The notes below the pieces were generated by a model. It did not search any database and was not told the DNA's origin. It saw only the letters and a program-made list of their open reading frames with translations. Below, piece by piece: positions 1 through 7,865 of a stretch of DNA of 32,045 nucleotides. A program made the translations under genes and the position numbers. Origin of the DNA: an uncultured Merdimonas sp. (lineage in GTDB: Bacteria > Bacillota > Clostridia > Lachnospirales > Lachnospiraceae); the NCBI GenBank assembly GCA_944375745.1, contig CALWAV010000068.1, positions 1-32,045 on the forward strand, read 5' to 3'. Numbering within the stretch: position 1 is the stretch's first letter; each line of letters opens with the position of its first letter.

Positions 1-76
1 AGGCGGAACATATCTTTTCTCTCAAGCTTCCACAGCATGTCATCTGCTGTCCGGTGTATTCTTTTCTGCTTCCCGC

Positions 77-643
77 TCAAAATATCACCTTTCCACCTTC
101 AAAAGCCCTGATTCTGGCCTGTGCGTAAACGGGGACTCCCTGATTCTCCAGTTTCTCTCTTCCCGGCTGAAAAGTCTTCTCAATCAGCACACCAATCCCT
201 GCCACTGTGGCATGGGCCTTGCGGATCAGACGGACCGCCCCTGTGGCCGCTTCTCCATTTGCCAGAAAGTCATCCACAATCAGAATATGATCCGCATCGG
301 TAATATAATTTTTTGCCAGAGTCAGCTGATAGGAAGTATCTTTTGTATAGGACACCACCTCTGTCTGCCAGACCTCCGTTCCAAGACTCTCTGCGTTCTG
401 CTTTTTCAAAATCACCAGAGGCACCTCCAGCGCTCTGGCCGTAAAAACCGCGGGAGTGATTCCCGAGGATTCTATTGTGAACACCTTTGTCACTCCCTGT
501 CCCCGGAAATGTTCCGCCATGTCCTTTCCGAGTTCCTCCATAAGAGGGATGTCCACCTGGTGGTTGATAAAGCCGTCCACCTTCAGGATATCTTCCCCCA
601 GCACTTCTCCTTCCTGCAGTATCTTGTCTTCCAACAGTTTCAT
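77..643 (-). CDS. xpt: Xanthine phosphoribosyltransferase
   Basis: This 188-residue protein matches the length and motif pattern of Xpt, which converts xanthine and PRPP to XMP in cytoplasmic purine salvage. The type I PRTase PRPP-binding loop is seen at about residues 120-133 (ILIVDDFLANGEAA), with a conserved N-terminal hood ending in the IESSGITPA segment near residues 57-65. The ATG start is supported by an AAAGGGA ribosome site a few bases upstream. The gene lies 24 bases downstream of the sirtuin gene on the same strand, so the two are probably one transcript from the promoter near 1507-1535. I see no purine riboswitch immediately upstream, although xpt in Bacillus carries one. The function call is firm; the operon link is inference. 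Confidence 0.95.
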   Translation of the reverse strand: MKLLEDKILQEGEVLGEDILKVDGFINHQVDIPLMEELGKDMAEHFRGQGVTKVFTIESSGITPAVFTARALEVPLVILKKQNAESLGTEVWQTEVVSYTKDTSYQLTLAKNYITDADHILIVDDFLANGEAATGAVRLIRKAHATVAGIGVLIEKTFQPGREKLENQGVPVYAQARIRAFEGGKVIF

Positions 644-667
644 AATTCTGTCCCTTTCTGTTCTGTC

Positions 668-1432
668 TTATTTCTTTTGCGTCATTGATTGCCTTCTGCC
701 GTCCGGCCATACAATCTTCGGAAGAGCTGTTTTCACCTCTTCGTTAAGCACCAGATCTGCCTTTTCGTCCGTATAATGCTTCTGAGCGCTGATGATAATC
801 ATGGTCTTTCCTTTGAAATACTGCACGTATCCGTCACAGAGACCGGAATTAATAGAAGTGCCCAGAAGAAGCAGCACCTCCGCCTTCGCAATCTCTTCTA
901 CGGCAGCCGTCATCACCTGATTGTCCACTTGTTCACCGAACAGCAGCACCTTCGGGCGGATCGGAACCATACAGTCCTCACAGAGAGGTACCTTCCTGGA
1001 ATCACGGATATATTCCATGGAATATTTTTTCCCGCACCGGGGGCATTCATTATCATAAATAGTTCCATGCAGATTCAGAATCTTTGTACATCCGGCGCGT
1101 CCCGGAAGATTATGAACATTATTGGCGATGCTGCACTGAAGCTTTCCCTCCTTCTCCAGCTCGGCCAGGGCATAGAATCCTTCACTCGGTTCCAGAGGCG
1201 GTTTCAGCATATACTCTCTGTAATACTGAAAAAAAGTTTCTGTACGGTTTGTATAAAATACAGAAGAAAAAATCTCCTCCGGAGAATATCCGTACTCCTT
1301 CTCCACCTCATAAGCAATCTCCGGAGCTCTGAGGCTCGGCATTCCCGATTCCTTCATCATGTCGGTACCGCACATAGCCACCGTATAGCTGCTCTTGTTC
1401 AGGATATCTCGAATTATCTCATATTTGTCCAT
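668..1432 (-). CDS. Atypical SIR2-family (sirtuin-like) protein
   Basis: The 254 residues have the overall sirtuin plan: an N-terminal nucleotide-site segment, a central LNLHG carrying the catalytic-type histidine, a zinc ribbon of two Cys-X2-Cys pairs (CPRC and CEDC), an FGE motif, and a GTS motif before the last strands. Sirtuins use NAD to deacylate lysines or to transfer ADP-ribose. Several hallmark residues differ here. The GAGIS-type motif reads MCGTDMMKESGMPSLR, and the region equivalent to TQNID reads SIANNV, so the nicotinamide-site Asp is missing. Activity may therefore be altered or lost. A GGGGAGG ribosome site supports the ATG start. It is the first gene of a likely operon with xpt, a nucleobase salvage gene. 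Family membership is confident; the reaction is unknown. Confidence 0.8.
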   Translation of the reverse strand: MDKYEIIRDILNKSSYTVAMCGTDMMKESGMPSLRAPEIAYEVEKEYGYSPEEIFSSVFYTNRTETFFQYYREYMLKPPLEPSEGFYALAELEKEGKLQCSIANNVHNLPGRAGCTKILNLHGTIYDNECPRCGKKYSMEYIRDSRKVPLCEDCMVPIRPKVLLFGEQVDNQVMTAAVEEIAKAEVLLLLGTSINSGLCDGYVQYFKGKTMIIISAQKHYTDEKADLVLNEEVKTALPKIVWPDGRRQSMTQKK

Positions 1433-1506
1433 AAGAAAACCTCCCCGGAAATATCATTTTGGCAGTTCCGGTCTTTCCCCTGCAGTCTGTGTACTACCTT
1501 GTTTTC

Positions 1507-1535
1507 ATTGTGCCACCCATTGTCATTTTTGTCAA
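1507..1535 (-). promoter_or_regulatory. Promoter of the sirtuin-xpt operon
   Basis: On the minus strand a perfect TTGACA (1535-1530) is followed after 17 bases by CACAAT (1512-1507), four of six matches to TATAAT. Transcription would start near 1500, leaving a leader of about 65 bases before the sirtuin ATG. No other candidate of similar quality was seen in this gap. Confidence 0.6.
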
Positions 1536-1576
1536 TATTTTTCAGACTTTCTTTTCCCGTTTTATCAAACATGCAC

Positions 1577-1626
1577 AAAACCTCCCCATCACAGAATCCT
1601 TGTATCTTCTGTGACAGAGAGGTTTT
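1577..1626 (-). terminator. Hairpin terminator downstream of malic enzyme
   Basis: AAAACCTC (1577-1584) pairs with GAGGTTTT (1619-1626), and TCACAGAA (1589-1596) pairs with TTCTGTGA (1607-1614). A 4x4 internal loop and a 10-base apical loop separate them. The A and T runs at the stem base let it act in either direction. The only gene reading into it is the malic enzyme on the minus strand. Confidence 0.7.
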
Positions 1627-1699
1627 CTTTCTTGTCCCGCGTGCCGAAGAAACCGAAAATCACTTATTCTTCAGTCCCAGCAGGCACAGCCTTATGCCA

Positions 1700-2884
1700 T
1701 TAAATGCGGGCTACGCCTGACTTTCTCGCAGCCTCAGCCACTGCCTCCGCAACAGCCTTTCCTACTCTCGGATCGAAAGCAGCCGGAATGATATAATCTT
1801 CAGACAGCTCATCATCAGAAATCAGATTTGCCAGCGCCTCCGCTGCAGCCATCTTCATCTCATCGTTGATATCGCTTGCGCGCACATCGAAGGCTCCGCG
1901 GAAGATGCCCGGGAAGGCCAGAACGTTGTTGATCTGGTTCGGGAAATCGCTGCGGCCTGTGGCAATCACTCTTGCTCCGCCAGCCTTTGCCTCGTCCGGA
2001 TAAATCTCCGGTGTGGGATTTGCGCATGCAAAAATGATAGCATCCTTGGCCATAGTCTTTACCATATCTGTGGTCAGGCTGCCCGGCGCGCTTACGCCGA
2101 TAAACACATCTGCGCCCTTTACGATATCTGCCAGTGTTCCATGAATCTTTTCACGGTTCGTAATCTTTGCGATCTCTTCCTTAATCGGATTCATGCCCTT
2201 CTCACGGCCCTCGTAAATAGCTCCGGTACGGTCACACAGAGTCACATTACGGATGCCTGCGGCAATCAGAAGCTTTGTGATGGAAATCGCGGCCGCACCG
2301 GCTCCGTTTACAGCCACTTTGATATCCTCTTTCTTCTTTCCTACCAGACGCAGAGCGTTGGTCAGTCCTGCCAGAGTGATGACAGCCGTTCCATGCTGAT
2401 CGTCATGGAAAATCGGAATATCACATTTTTCCTTCAGTTTTCTCTCAATCTCAAAGCAGCGGGGAGCAGCGATATCCTCCAGGTTCACGCCGCCGCAGCT
2501 TCCGGAAATCAGATAAATAGTGTTGACGATTTCATCCACATCTTTGCTCTTGATGCACAGCGGGAAAGCATCCACATTGCCAAACTCCTTGAAGAGCACG
2601 CATTTTCCTTCCATAACAGGCATGCCTGCCTCCGGTCCGATATCACCAAGACCCAGGACTGCTGTTCCGTCTGTTACAACCAGGCAGGTGTTCCAGCGGT
2701 TTGTATACACATAGGATTTGCTGATATCCTTCTGAATCTCCAGACAGGGCTGGGCAACACCCGGCGTATACGCCAGAGAAAGATCCTCTTTTGTCTTTAC
2801 CGGAACTCTGGATTTGATCTCAATTTTTCCTCTGTACTTCTCATGAAGCTCAAGGCTTCTTTCGCCAACAGTTTTTTCTGCCAT
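1700..2884 (-). CDS. NAD(P)-dependent malic enzyme (oxaloacetate-decarboxylating)
   Basis: This 394-residue protein is the short bacterial malic enzyme, which oxidatively decarboxylates malate to pyruvate and CO2 and yields NAD(P)H. Visible motifs are the N-terminal AYTPGVAQPCLEI with the catalytic Tyr39, the catalytic-type Lys94 in EGKCVLF, the metal-binding stretch HDDQHGTA at 160-167, and the dinucleotide fold GAGAAA at about 194-199. It resembles the MaeA/YtsJ group of Firmicutes and lacks the phosphotransacetylase extension of long MaeB enzymes. The ATG start follows an AGAGGAG ribosome site. It appears monocistronic, with a candidate promoter upstream and a strong hairpin downstream. 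Cofactor preference cannot be read from the sequence with confidence. Confidence 0.95.
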   Translation of the reverse strand: MAEKTVGERSLELHEKYRGKIEIKSRVPVKTKEDLSLAYTPGVAQPCLEIQKDISKSYVYTNRWNTCLVVTDGTAVLGLGDIGPEAGMPVMEGKCVLFKEFGNVDAFPLCIKSKDVDEIVNTIYLISGSCGGVNLEDIAAPRCFEIERKLKEKCDIPIFHDDQHGTAVITLAGLTNALRLVGKKKEDIKVAVNGAGAAAISITKLLIAAGIRNVTLCDRTGAIYEGREKGMNPIKEEIAKITNREKIHGTLADIVKGADVFIGVSAPGSLTTDMVKTMAKDAIIFACANPTPEIYPDEAKAGGARVIATGRSDFPNQINNVLAFPGIFRGAFDVRASDINDEMKMAAAEALANLISDDELSEDYIIPAAFDPRVGKAVAEAVAEAARKSGVARI

Positions 2885-2914
2885 CGTCGTAATTCTCCTC
2901 TCATATTCTCACTC

Positions 2915-2954
2915 GTATCCGCCAGGCTCCCACTTCCGTCCCTTCCGCGGATAC
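2915..2954 (-). repeat. Inverted repeat in the malic enzyme leader
   Basis: GTATCCGC (2915-2922) and GCGGATAC (2947-2954) form a perfect 8-base inverted repeat with a 24-base loop. It lies between the candidate promoter and the ribosome site of the malic enzyme gene. It could be a transcribed leader hairpin or an operator; nothing identifies a specific regulator. Confidence 0.5.
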
Positions 2955-2973
2955 TGTCATTTTCAACTCTTTT

Positions 2974-3002
2974 ATAATAATACATTTTTCCGGACAGGTA
3001 AA
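2974..3002 (-). promoter_or_regulatory. Candidate promoter of malic enzyme
   Basis: On the minus strand TATTAT (2979-2974, five of six matches) lies 17 bases from a weak TTTACC (3002-2997). The -10 region is in the most AT-rich part of the gap. The weak -35 keeps the confidence moderate. Confidence 0.45.
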
Positions 3003-3028
3003 GCATTTCTTTTACCAAAAGTCTGTTT

Positions 3029-3045
3029 AAAAGGCAGATTTCTGC
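3029..3045 (-). terminator. Weak hairpin after the rsmF-like gene
   Basis: GCAG (3034-3037) pairs with CTGC (3042-3045) around an ATTT loop, followed on the minus strand by four T at 3032-3029. The stem is short, so termination would be inefficient and read-through into the malic enzyme leader is possible. Confidence 0.3.
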
Positions 3046-3050
3046 GCTTT

Positions 3051-4553
3051 TCAGCAGGGCAGGCGCAGTCCCTTGGGATAATGATTTTTCAAAATGCCTC
3101 CAGCCAGCTTTCCCCAGCCCAGCGGGAAACCTCCTGCCAGAACCAGAGCCCAGCCTTTCTCTCCGGCGGCATCCGGTCCCGGATCCAGGCTTTCTCCCCG
3201 AAGGTATGCCCGGATTTCTGCGCAGTCCGCCTCAAAGGAGCATACTCTCCGGGCGTGCTCTCTTTTCAGGGCAAGAGCCAGCGCGTGGGCCGGCTCGAAC
3301 CGGTTTTTCCTGACGGTTCCCAGATGGAGCCCTGCCCGTAGCACTTTCAGCCCCGCCAAATCCAGGCGGCAGGGCATCAGAAACAGCTGTTCTCCAAACA
3401 GAACCGGAATCCCCTCCGGCGCCCATGCCAGATTCTCTCCCGCGAATTCCTGATACAGCCGGAACGCTTCTTTTTCCGCAGAGCCGGATGACATTCTTCC
3501 GGGTTTCCCGGACTTCCCAGACTTTCCAGGCTTCCCGGGCCTTTCCCCTTTTTCGAATCTTCCCGCCGGCATTTCTTCTTCTGCCCCGGCAGGCAGATTC
3601 CAGGCCATGCTTTCTCCTGCTTTTCCAAGGACTGCCAGATAGTGTCCCTCACCTTCCAGCCGGTGGGGCCAGAGCCGGAAAGTATCTTTTATCTGTTCTG
3701 CAGGCTCTTTTCCCCGGATTCCTGACAGGGTTTCCGCACCCACCCATTCCGGATGGCCGGGCGCAAAGCCTTCCCAGGCCTTTCCCTTTTTCACAGAAAA
3801 TTCCGGATGACGGCACAGGAATGCCGCCACGCTTCCCTCGTCTTCCTCCGGCGCGAAGGTACAGGTGGAATATATCAGCGTTCCTCCCGGGCGGAGCATC
3901 TTTGCCGCCTGTTCCAGAATGTCCTGCTGTCTTTCGGCGCACATCTTCACATTTTCCGGGCTCCACTGAAGCACAGCCTGTTCATCCTTCCGGAACATGC
4001 CTTCCCCGGAACAGGGAGCATCCACCACAATCCGGTCAAAAAATCCCGGAAAACGCTCCGCCAGCCGCTCCGGTGTCTCATTGGTCACCACAGCGTTCGT
4101 GATCCCCATGCGCTCCACATTGGAGGAAAGGATTTTGGCCCGGGCAGGATGAATCTCATTGGACACCAGAAGGCCTGTCCCCTCCATGGCCGCAGCCAGC
4201 TGAGTGGTCTTTCCTCCTGGCGCGGCGCAGAGGTCGAGAATCCTCTCCCCCGGCGCCGCGCCTGCCAGGGCTCCCACCGCCATAGCACTGGGCTCCTGTA
4301 TATAATAAAGCCCGGCCTCATGCCAGGGATGTTTTCCCGGCCTGTCTGTCTCTCCATAATAGAAGCCGCCTGGCGCCCAGAGCACCGGGCGCAGTGAAAA
4401 AGGGCTGATATCCTGAAACCTTTGGGGTGACAGCTTGCAGGTATTTACACGCAGAGCCTGACAGGGCCTGCGCTCATAGCTCTCCAGAAAAGCAGGATAT
4501 TCTGCTCCCCGCAGCTCTCTCATTCTGTTTTCAAATTCTTCCGGCAGCCTCAT
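3051..4553 (-). CDS. RsmB/NOP-family RNA (cytosine-5) methyltransferase, RsmF-like
   Basis: This is a SAM-dependent m5C RNA methyltransferase of about 500 residues, similar in plan to RsmF enzymes that modify 16S rRNA. The SAM motif DLCAAPGGKT is near residue 109, and both catalytic-region cysteines are present in DAPCSGEGMF and YSTCTFAPEE. The C-terminal part looks like the pseudo-PUA/RsmF C-terminal domain. A low-complexity Gly-Lys-Pro-Ser linker of about 25 residues (near 337-360) separates the two parts. I chose ATG 4553: the AGGA site lies 9 bases from it but only 3 from the GTG at 4559, which would overlap the upstream stop by 4 bases. It follows the RlmI-like gene directly, so the two are translationally close and probably co-transcribed. 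The exact target cytosine is unknown. Confidence 0.88.
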   Translation of the reverse strand: MRLPEEFENRMRELRGAEYPAFLESYERRPCQALRVNTCKLSPQRFQDISPFSLRPVLWAPGGFYYGETDRPGKHPWHEAGLYYIQEPSAMAVGALAGAAPGERILDLCAAPGGKTTQLAAAMEGTGLLVSNEIHPARAKILSSNVERMGITNAVVTNETPERLAERFPGFFDRIVVDAPCSGEGMFRKDEQAVLQWSPENVKMCAERQQDILEQAAKMLRPGGTLIYSTCTFAPEEDEGSVAAFLCRHPEFSVKKGKAWEGFAPGHPEWVGAETLSGIRGKEPAEQIKDTFRLWPHRLEGEGHYLAVLGKAGESMAWNLPAGAEEEMPAGRFEKGERPGKPGKSGKSGKPGRMSSGSAEKEAFRLYQEFAGENLAWAPEGIPVLFGEQLFLMPCRLDLAGLKVLRAGLHLGTVRKNRFEPAHALALALKREHARRVCSFEADCAEIRAYLRGESLDPGPDAAGEKGWALVLAGGFPLGWGKLAGGILKNHYPKGLRLPC

Positions 4554-4555
4554 TT

Positions 4556-5758
4556 TCACTTTTCCTCACAGACCTGAAAGATATAGAACTTCAGATAATA
4601 AGACTCATCTGCCGCCCAGAGAATCGGATGATCCGGCGCCTGAGTCCGGTATTCCACCTGCCGGAGCCTCTTATGCACGCTTCTGGCCGCCTGCTGCAGA
4701 GTCTGAGTGAAAAGCTCATAAGTCATAAAATGGGAGCAGGAACAGGTGGCCAGAAAGCCTCCGTCCCGCACCAGCTTCATGCCGCGCATATTGATCTCCC
4801 GGTAACCCTTCACCGCGTTTTTTACGGAACTCCGGGACTTGGTGAAAGCAGGCGGATCCAGAATGACCACATCAAACTGCTCTCCCTTTTTCTCCAGCTC
4901 CGGCAAAAGGTCAAAAACGTCCGCGCACTGAAAACGCACCCGGTCCTGAAGGCCGTTCAGTTCCGCGTTCAGCCTGGCCTGATGAACGCCCAGCTCAGAG
5001 GCATCCACGCCCAGTACCTCCCGGGCACCGGCCAGTCCCGCATTCAGGGCAAAGGAACCCGTATGGGTAAAACAGTCCAGCACCCTTGCGTCCCTGCAGA
5101 GCTTCTGCACAGCCAGACGGTTGTACTTCTGATCCAGGAAAAATCCGGTTTTCTGTCCATCCTTCACGTCTACCAGATAGCGCACGCCGTTTTCCGTGAT
5201 TTCCACATTGGTGTCAAAGGGATCTCCCAGAAAGCCCTTAACCCTTTCCATTCCCTCTTTTTCCCGCTCCTTCGCGTCACTTCTCTCATAGACGCCCCGG
5301 ACTCGAATCCCGTCCTCCAGAAGCGCTGCCTTCAGCTCTTCCACTATCACATCCTTCATACGGTCCATGCCAAGAGCCAGTGACTGTATCACAAGCACAT
5401 CAGAAAACTTGTCTGCTACGATTCCCGGCAGGAAATCCGCCTCCCCGAAAATCAGCCGGCAGCTTGCCGTATCCACAGTTCTTTTTCTGTATTCCCAGGC
5501 GTCACGCACTCTTTTTCTTAAAAATTCTCTGTCTATTTCCTGATTTGGATTTCTGGTCAGCATCCGCACACGGATCTTGGAATGGCGGTTAATGAACCCT
5601 TTTCCCATACCATAGCCATCAAAGTCATGGACCTGGACAATGTCCCCGTCCTCAAAGCTTCCCAGCACAGATTCTATCTCATTATCATAAACCCAGGCGC
5701 CTCCAGCCTTCAAAGACCGGCCTTCACCCTTCTTCAATGTCACTATCGCAGTACCCAT
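4556..5758 (-). CDS. RlmI/RlmK-like 23S rRNA (cytosine-5) methyltransferase
   Basis: The 400-residue protein has an N-terminal PUA-like domain (about residues 1-75), a central EEHEE-type domain and a C-terminal Rossmann methyltransferase. The last shows VLDCFTHTGSFAL as SAM motif I, VLGVDASE as motif II and VVILDPPAF as the catalytic motif IV. Family members such as RlmI methylate a cytosine of 23S rRNA at C5. The ORF begins at ATG 5758. The stop codon at 4556-4558 sits next to the start of the RsmF-like gene, so a two-gene RNA-modification unit is likely. Endonuclease III lies 108 bases upstream on the same strand and may share the transcript. Confidence 0.9.
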   Translation of the reverse strand: MGTAIVTLKKGEGRSLKAGGAWVYDNEIESVLGSFEDGDIVQVHDFDGYGMGKGFINRHSKIRVRMLTRNPNQEIDREFLRKRVRDAWEYRKRTVDTASCRLIFGEADFLPGIVADKFSDVLVIQSLALGMDRMKDVIVEELKAALLEDGIRVRGVYERSDAKEREKEGMERVKGFLGDPFDTNVEITENGVRYLVDVKDGQKTGFFLDQKYNRLAVQKLCRDARVLDCFTHTGSFALNAGLAGAREVLGVDASELGVHQARLNAELNGLQDRVRFQCADVFDLLPELEKKGEQFDVVILDPPAFTKSRSSVKNAVKGYREINMRGMKLVRDGGFLATCSCSHFMTYELFTQTLQQAARSVHKRLRQVEYRTQAPDHPILWAADESYYLKFYIFQVCEEK

Positions 5759-5866
5759 TTTCGTTCTCCCCGTCGTTTTCTTCTCCGGTTTTCTTCCCCG
5801 GCTCTCTTTTCCTCTTTTCTTTCAAACCCCATTTTAGTTTTTTCCACACTGTCCTGGACGTTTCTC

Positions 5867-6508
5867 TCAGTTATCCACATCGTTTTTCGCGCAGATGTCG
5901 GACAGACAGCAGCGGTCACAGTGGGGCTTTGTCCTGGCCGTACAGACATCCCGTCCATGATAAACCAGTCTGTGGCAGAAATCGCTGCCTTCCTCCGGCG
6001 GAATCAGCTTCCAGAGAGCCATTTCCACCTTTTTGGGCTCTTTGATATTGTCCACCAGCCCCATTCGGTTTACCAGGCGGATGCAGTGGGTATCCGTCAC
6101 AATGGCAGGCTTTCCAAATACATCGCCCATAATCAGATTTGCGCTCTTTCTTCCCACGCCGGGAAGCTTCAGAAGCTCATCAAAGGTATCTGGAACATTT
6201 CCGCCATACTGTTCCATCAAAATTTTCATGCAGGCGCTGATATCTCTTGCCTTGCTGTGGCCCAGGCCGCAGGGCTTCACGACGGCCTCAATGTCCTCCA
6301 CCGGCGCCTCTGCCAGGGACTTCACATCCGGATATTTTTCATACAGCTTTTCCACCACCACATTCACCCTGGCGTCGGTACACTGCGCCGCCAGGCGCAC
6401 GCTGACCAGCAGCTTCCAGGCCTGGTCGTAATCCAGCGTACAGCCTGCGTCCGGGTACTCCTTTTTCAGTCTTTCTATAATTTCCAGTGCAAGTTTTTCC
6501 TTTGTCAT
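5867..6508 (-). CDS. nth: Endonuclease III (DNA glycosylase/AP lyase)
   Basis: This 213-residue protein has the full Nth plan for base-excision repair of oxidised pyrimidines. The helix-hairpin-helix LPGVGRKSAN spans about residues 115-124, with the catalytic Lys121, and Asp139 lies in VTDTH. The C-terminal 4Fe-4S loop has Cys189, Cys197, Cys200 and Cys206. The first spacing is seven residues instead of the six seen in E. coli Nth. An AGAGGA ribosome site six bases upstream supports the ATG start, and a good promoter lies just upstream. The downstream RNA methyltransferase genes may be read from the same promoter. Confidence 0.96.
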   Translation of the reverse strand: MTKEKLALEIIERLKKEYPDAGCTLDYDQAWKLLVSVRLAAQCTDARVNVVVEKLYEKYPDVKSLAEAPVEDIEAVVKPCGLGHSKARDISACMKILMEQYGGNVPDTFDELLKLPGVGRKSANLIMGDVFGKPAIVTDTHCIRLVNRMGLVDNIKEPKKVEMALWKLIPPEEGSDFCHRLVYHGRDVCTARTKPHCDRCCLSDICAKNDVDN

Positions 6509-6559
6509 AACAATTCCTCTTTATCTTTACTGTATCTGCAGTTTCGTTTTCCGTATAGA

Positions 6560-6588
6560 AGTATAGACTATTTTCAGGGGATTGTCAC
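6560..6588 (-). promoter_or_regulatory. Promoter of nth
   Basis: On the minus strand GTGACA (6588-6583, five of six) is followed after exactly 17 bases by TATACT (6565-6560, five of six). Transcription would begin about 45 bases before the nth ATG. Confidence 0.65.
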
Positions 6589-6817
6589 GCAGAAACCGCT
6601 GGATTCGCCACATTTCACGTTCTTTTTCGTCCTTTTCCGGCGCGGGAAGCTTCTGCCGGGACGCTCTTGCATTTCTGACGCGGCAGCAGTATAATAATTC
6701 TGGCGCCAGTTCCGGGGAGGAGTGCGGTTTTGCCCGTATCGCCGGTGTCCGGTCTCACACATATTTATCCCGAGAACACGCGGCGGCTGGAGCCTTTTGA
6801 AATTGAAAAATAAAAAG

Positions 6818-6856
6818 CGGACAGATTTTCTTTATGAGAGGATCTGTCCGTTTTTT
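6818..6856. terminator. Bidirectional intrinsic terminator
   Basis: CGGACAGAT (6818-6826) pairs perfectly with ATCTGTCCG (6842-6850). Six T follow on the plus strand and a five-base A run precedes it, giving a U tract on the minus strand. It could back up termination of the amino-acid transporter operon. No plus-strand gene reads into it. Confidence 0.8.
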
Positions 6857-6920
6857 ATATAGCAGAATTTCTTTCGCGGTACATGGCAATGAACTCTGCA
6901 CTGCTCATGGCTTACGCGCC

Positions 6921-6946
6921 AAAAAAAGAACCTGGGATACAGGTTC
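6921..6946 (-). terminator. Terminator of the amino-acid ABC operon
   Basis: GAACCTG (6928-6934) and CAGGTTC (6940-6946) form a seven-base-pair stem with a five-base loop. On the minus strand the stem is followed directly by seven T (6927-6921). It lies about 200 bases past the stop codon of the ATPase gene, the only gene reading toward it. Confidence 0.8.
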
Positions 6947-6964
6947 CTGAAATTTCGAGGGAGT

Positions 6965-6988
6965 GGGGGCTTCCTCCCGGAAGTCCCC
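6965..6988. repeat. GC-rich hairpin in the 3' region of the ABC operon
   Basis: GGGGGCTTCC (6965-6974) pairs with GGAAGTCCCC (6979-6988) around a TCCC loop, with one G-T wobble. There is no adjacent U run. It precedes the terminator at 6921-6946 on the minus strand and may protect the transcript 3' end. Confidence 0.5.
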
Positions 6989-7142
6989 GAGTGTTATGAA
7001 TGAAATACTGATATGTGTTCTTGCTACATGTTTAATATAGCAGGAAATTGTGACCAATCTATGTACTCCCTCTAAAAAATGTATAAAGTAGATTAAGAAA
7101 TTCTTACGAAAGACGAAAGAAATCGAAAATCGGATTTTCCTC

Positions 7143-7865
7143 CTATAATACCTTTGACAGGAAGTCCTGAAGTCTCGGATCTTTCGGATGATCGAAGAAC
7201 TCCTTCGGGTCATTTTCTTCCTTGATGACTCCCTCGTCCATGAATACCACGCGGGTTCCCACTTCCCGGGCAAAGCCCATCTCATGAGTTACCACCACCA
7301 TGGTCATGCCGTCATCTGCCAGCCGTTTCATCAGCTCCAGCACCTCGCCTACCATCTCCGGATCAAGGGCTGAAGTCGGTTCGTCAAACAACATAACCTC
7401 CGGATTCATGGCAAGAGAACGGACGATAGCGATTCTCTGCTTCTGTCCGCCGGAAAGCTGGGCAGGATAAGAGTCTGCCTTTTCCTCCAGATTTACAAGT
7501 TTCAGCAGACGCATGGCCTCTGCTTCCGCCTCTTCCTTTGTCTTCAGCTTCAACTGTACCGGCGCCAGCATGATATTCTTCTTCACCGTCAGGTTGGCAA
7601 AGAGATTGAAATGCTGAAACACCATGCCCATCCGGCGTCTGATCAGGTTCACATCCACGCCAGGCGCTGTGATTTCCTGGCCGTCAAACACGATGGAACC
7701 GCCTGTGGGCTGCTCCAGAAGATTCAGGCACCGCAGAAATGTGGATTTTCCGGAACCAGAAGGTCCTACAATAACCACTTTCTCACCCGGCCGGATATGC
7801 ATGTCAATATTGGAGATAACCTGGTTGTCTCCAAATGCTTTCGATAATCCTTTAACGTAAATCAC
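7143..7865 (-). CDS. Polar amino-acid ABC transporter, ATP-binding protein (GlnQ/ArtP type)
   Basis: The 240-residue cytoplasmic ATPase drives amino-acid import with the permease and lipoprotein encoded upstream. It has Walker [10 protein letters not shown] near residue 34, the signature LSGGQKQR, Walker [13 protein letters not shown] and the switch histidine in [10 protein letters not shown]. Length and motifs fit the polar amino-acid uptake family (GlnQ, ArtP, HisP). The start overlaps the end of the permease gene by 14 bases, implying translational coupling. The substrate cannot be decided from the ATPase. The operon ends with the hairpin terminator near 6921-6946. Confidence 0.95.
   Translation of the reverse strand: MIYVKGLSKAFGDNQVISNIDMHIRPGEKVVIVGPSGSGKSTFLRCLNLLEQPTGGSIVFDGQEITAPGVDVNLIRRRMGMVFQHFNLFANLTVKKNIMLAPVQLKLKTKEEAEAEAMRLLKLVNLEEKADSYPAQLSGGQKQRIAIVRSLAMNPEVMLFDEPTSALDPEMVGEVLELMKRLADDGMTMVVVTHEMGFAREVGTRVVFMDEGVIKEENDPKEFFDHPKDPRLQDFLSKVL

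Larger units (their letters stand above)
6589..7142. other. Intergenic region without a recognisable gene
   Basis: About 550 bases between the nth promoter and the end of the ABC transporter operon hold no protein I recognise. Two overlapping short frames (a 62-codon minus frame ending near 6574 and a 72-codon plus frame from 6582) are rich in Arg and Ser, have no clear ribosome site, and look spurious. What can be supported is two intrinsic terminators and one further GC-rich hairpin, listed separately. The stretch 6600-6800 may be decayed sequence, but I see nothing that identifies its source. Confidence 0.6.

Noticed and set aside
212-688. Plus-strand 158-codon frame opposite xpt
   Set aside because: It is the shadow of a strongly recognised minus-strand gene, with no ribosome site and no familiar motif.
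1433-1506. Purine riboswitch for xpt
   Set aside because: The leader is short and belongs to the sirtuin gene; no three-way-junction pattern or terminator was found.
2797-3018. 73-codon minus frame overlapping the malic enzyme start
   Set aside because: It overlaps the malic enzyme N terminus in another frame and covers its likely promoter and leader; no ribosome site or conserved motif.
6574-6800. Two opposed 60-72 codon frames in the gap after nth
   Set aside because: Arg/Ser-rich, overlapping each other, without ribosome sites or recognisable domains.
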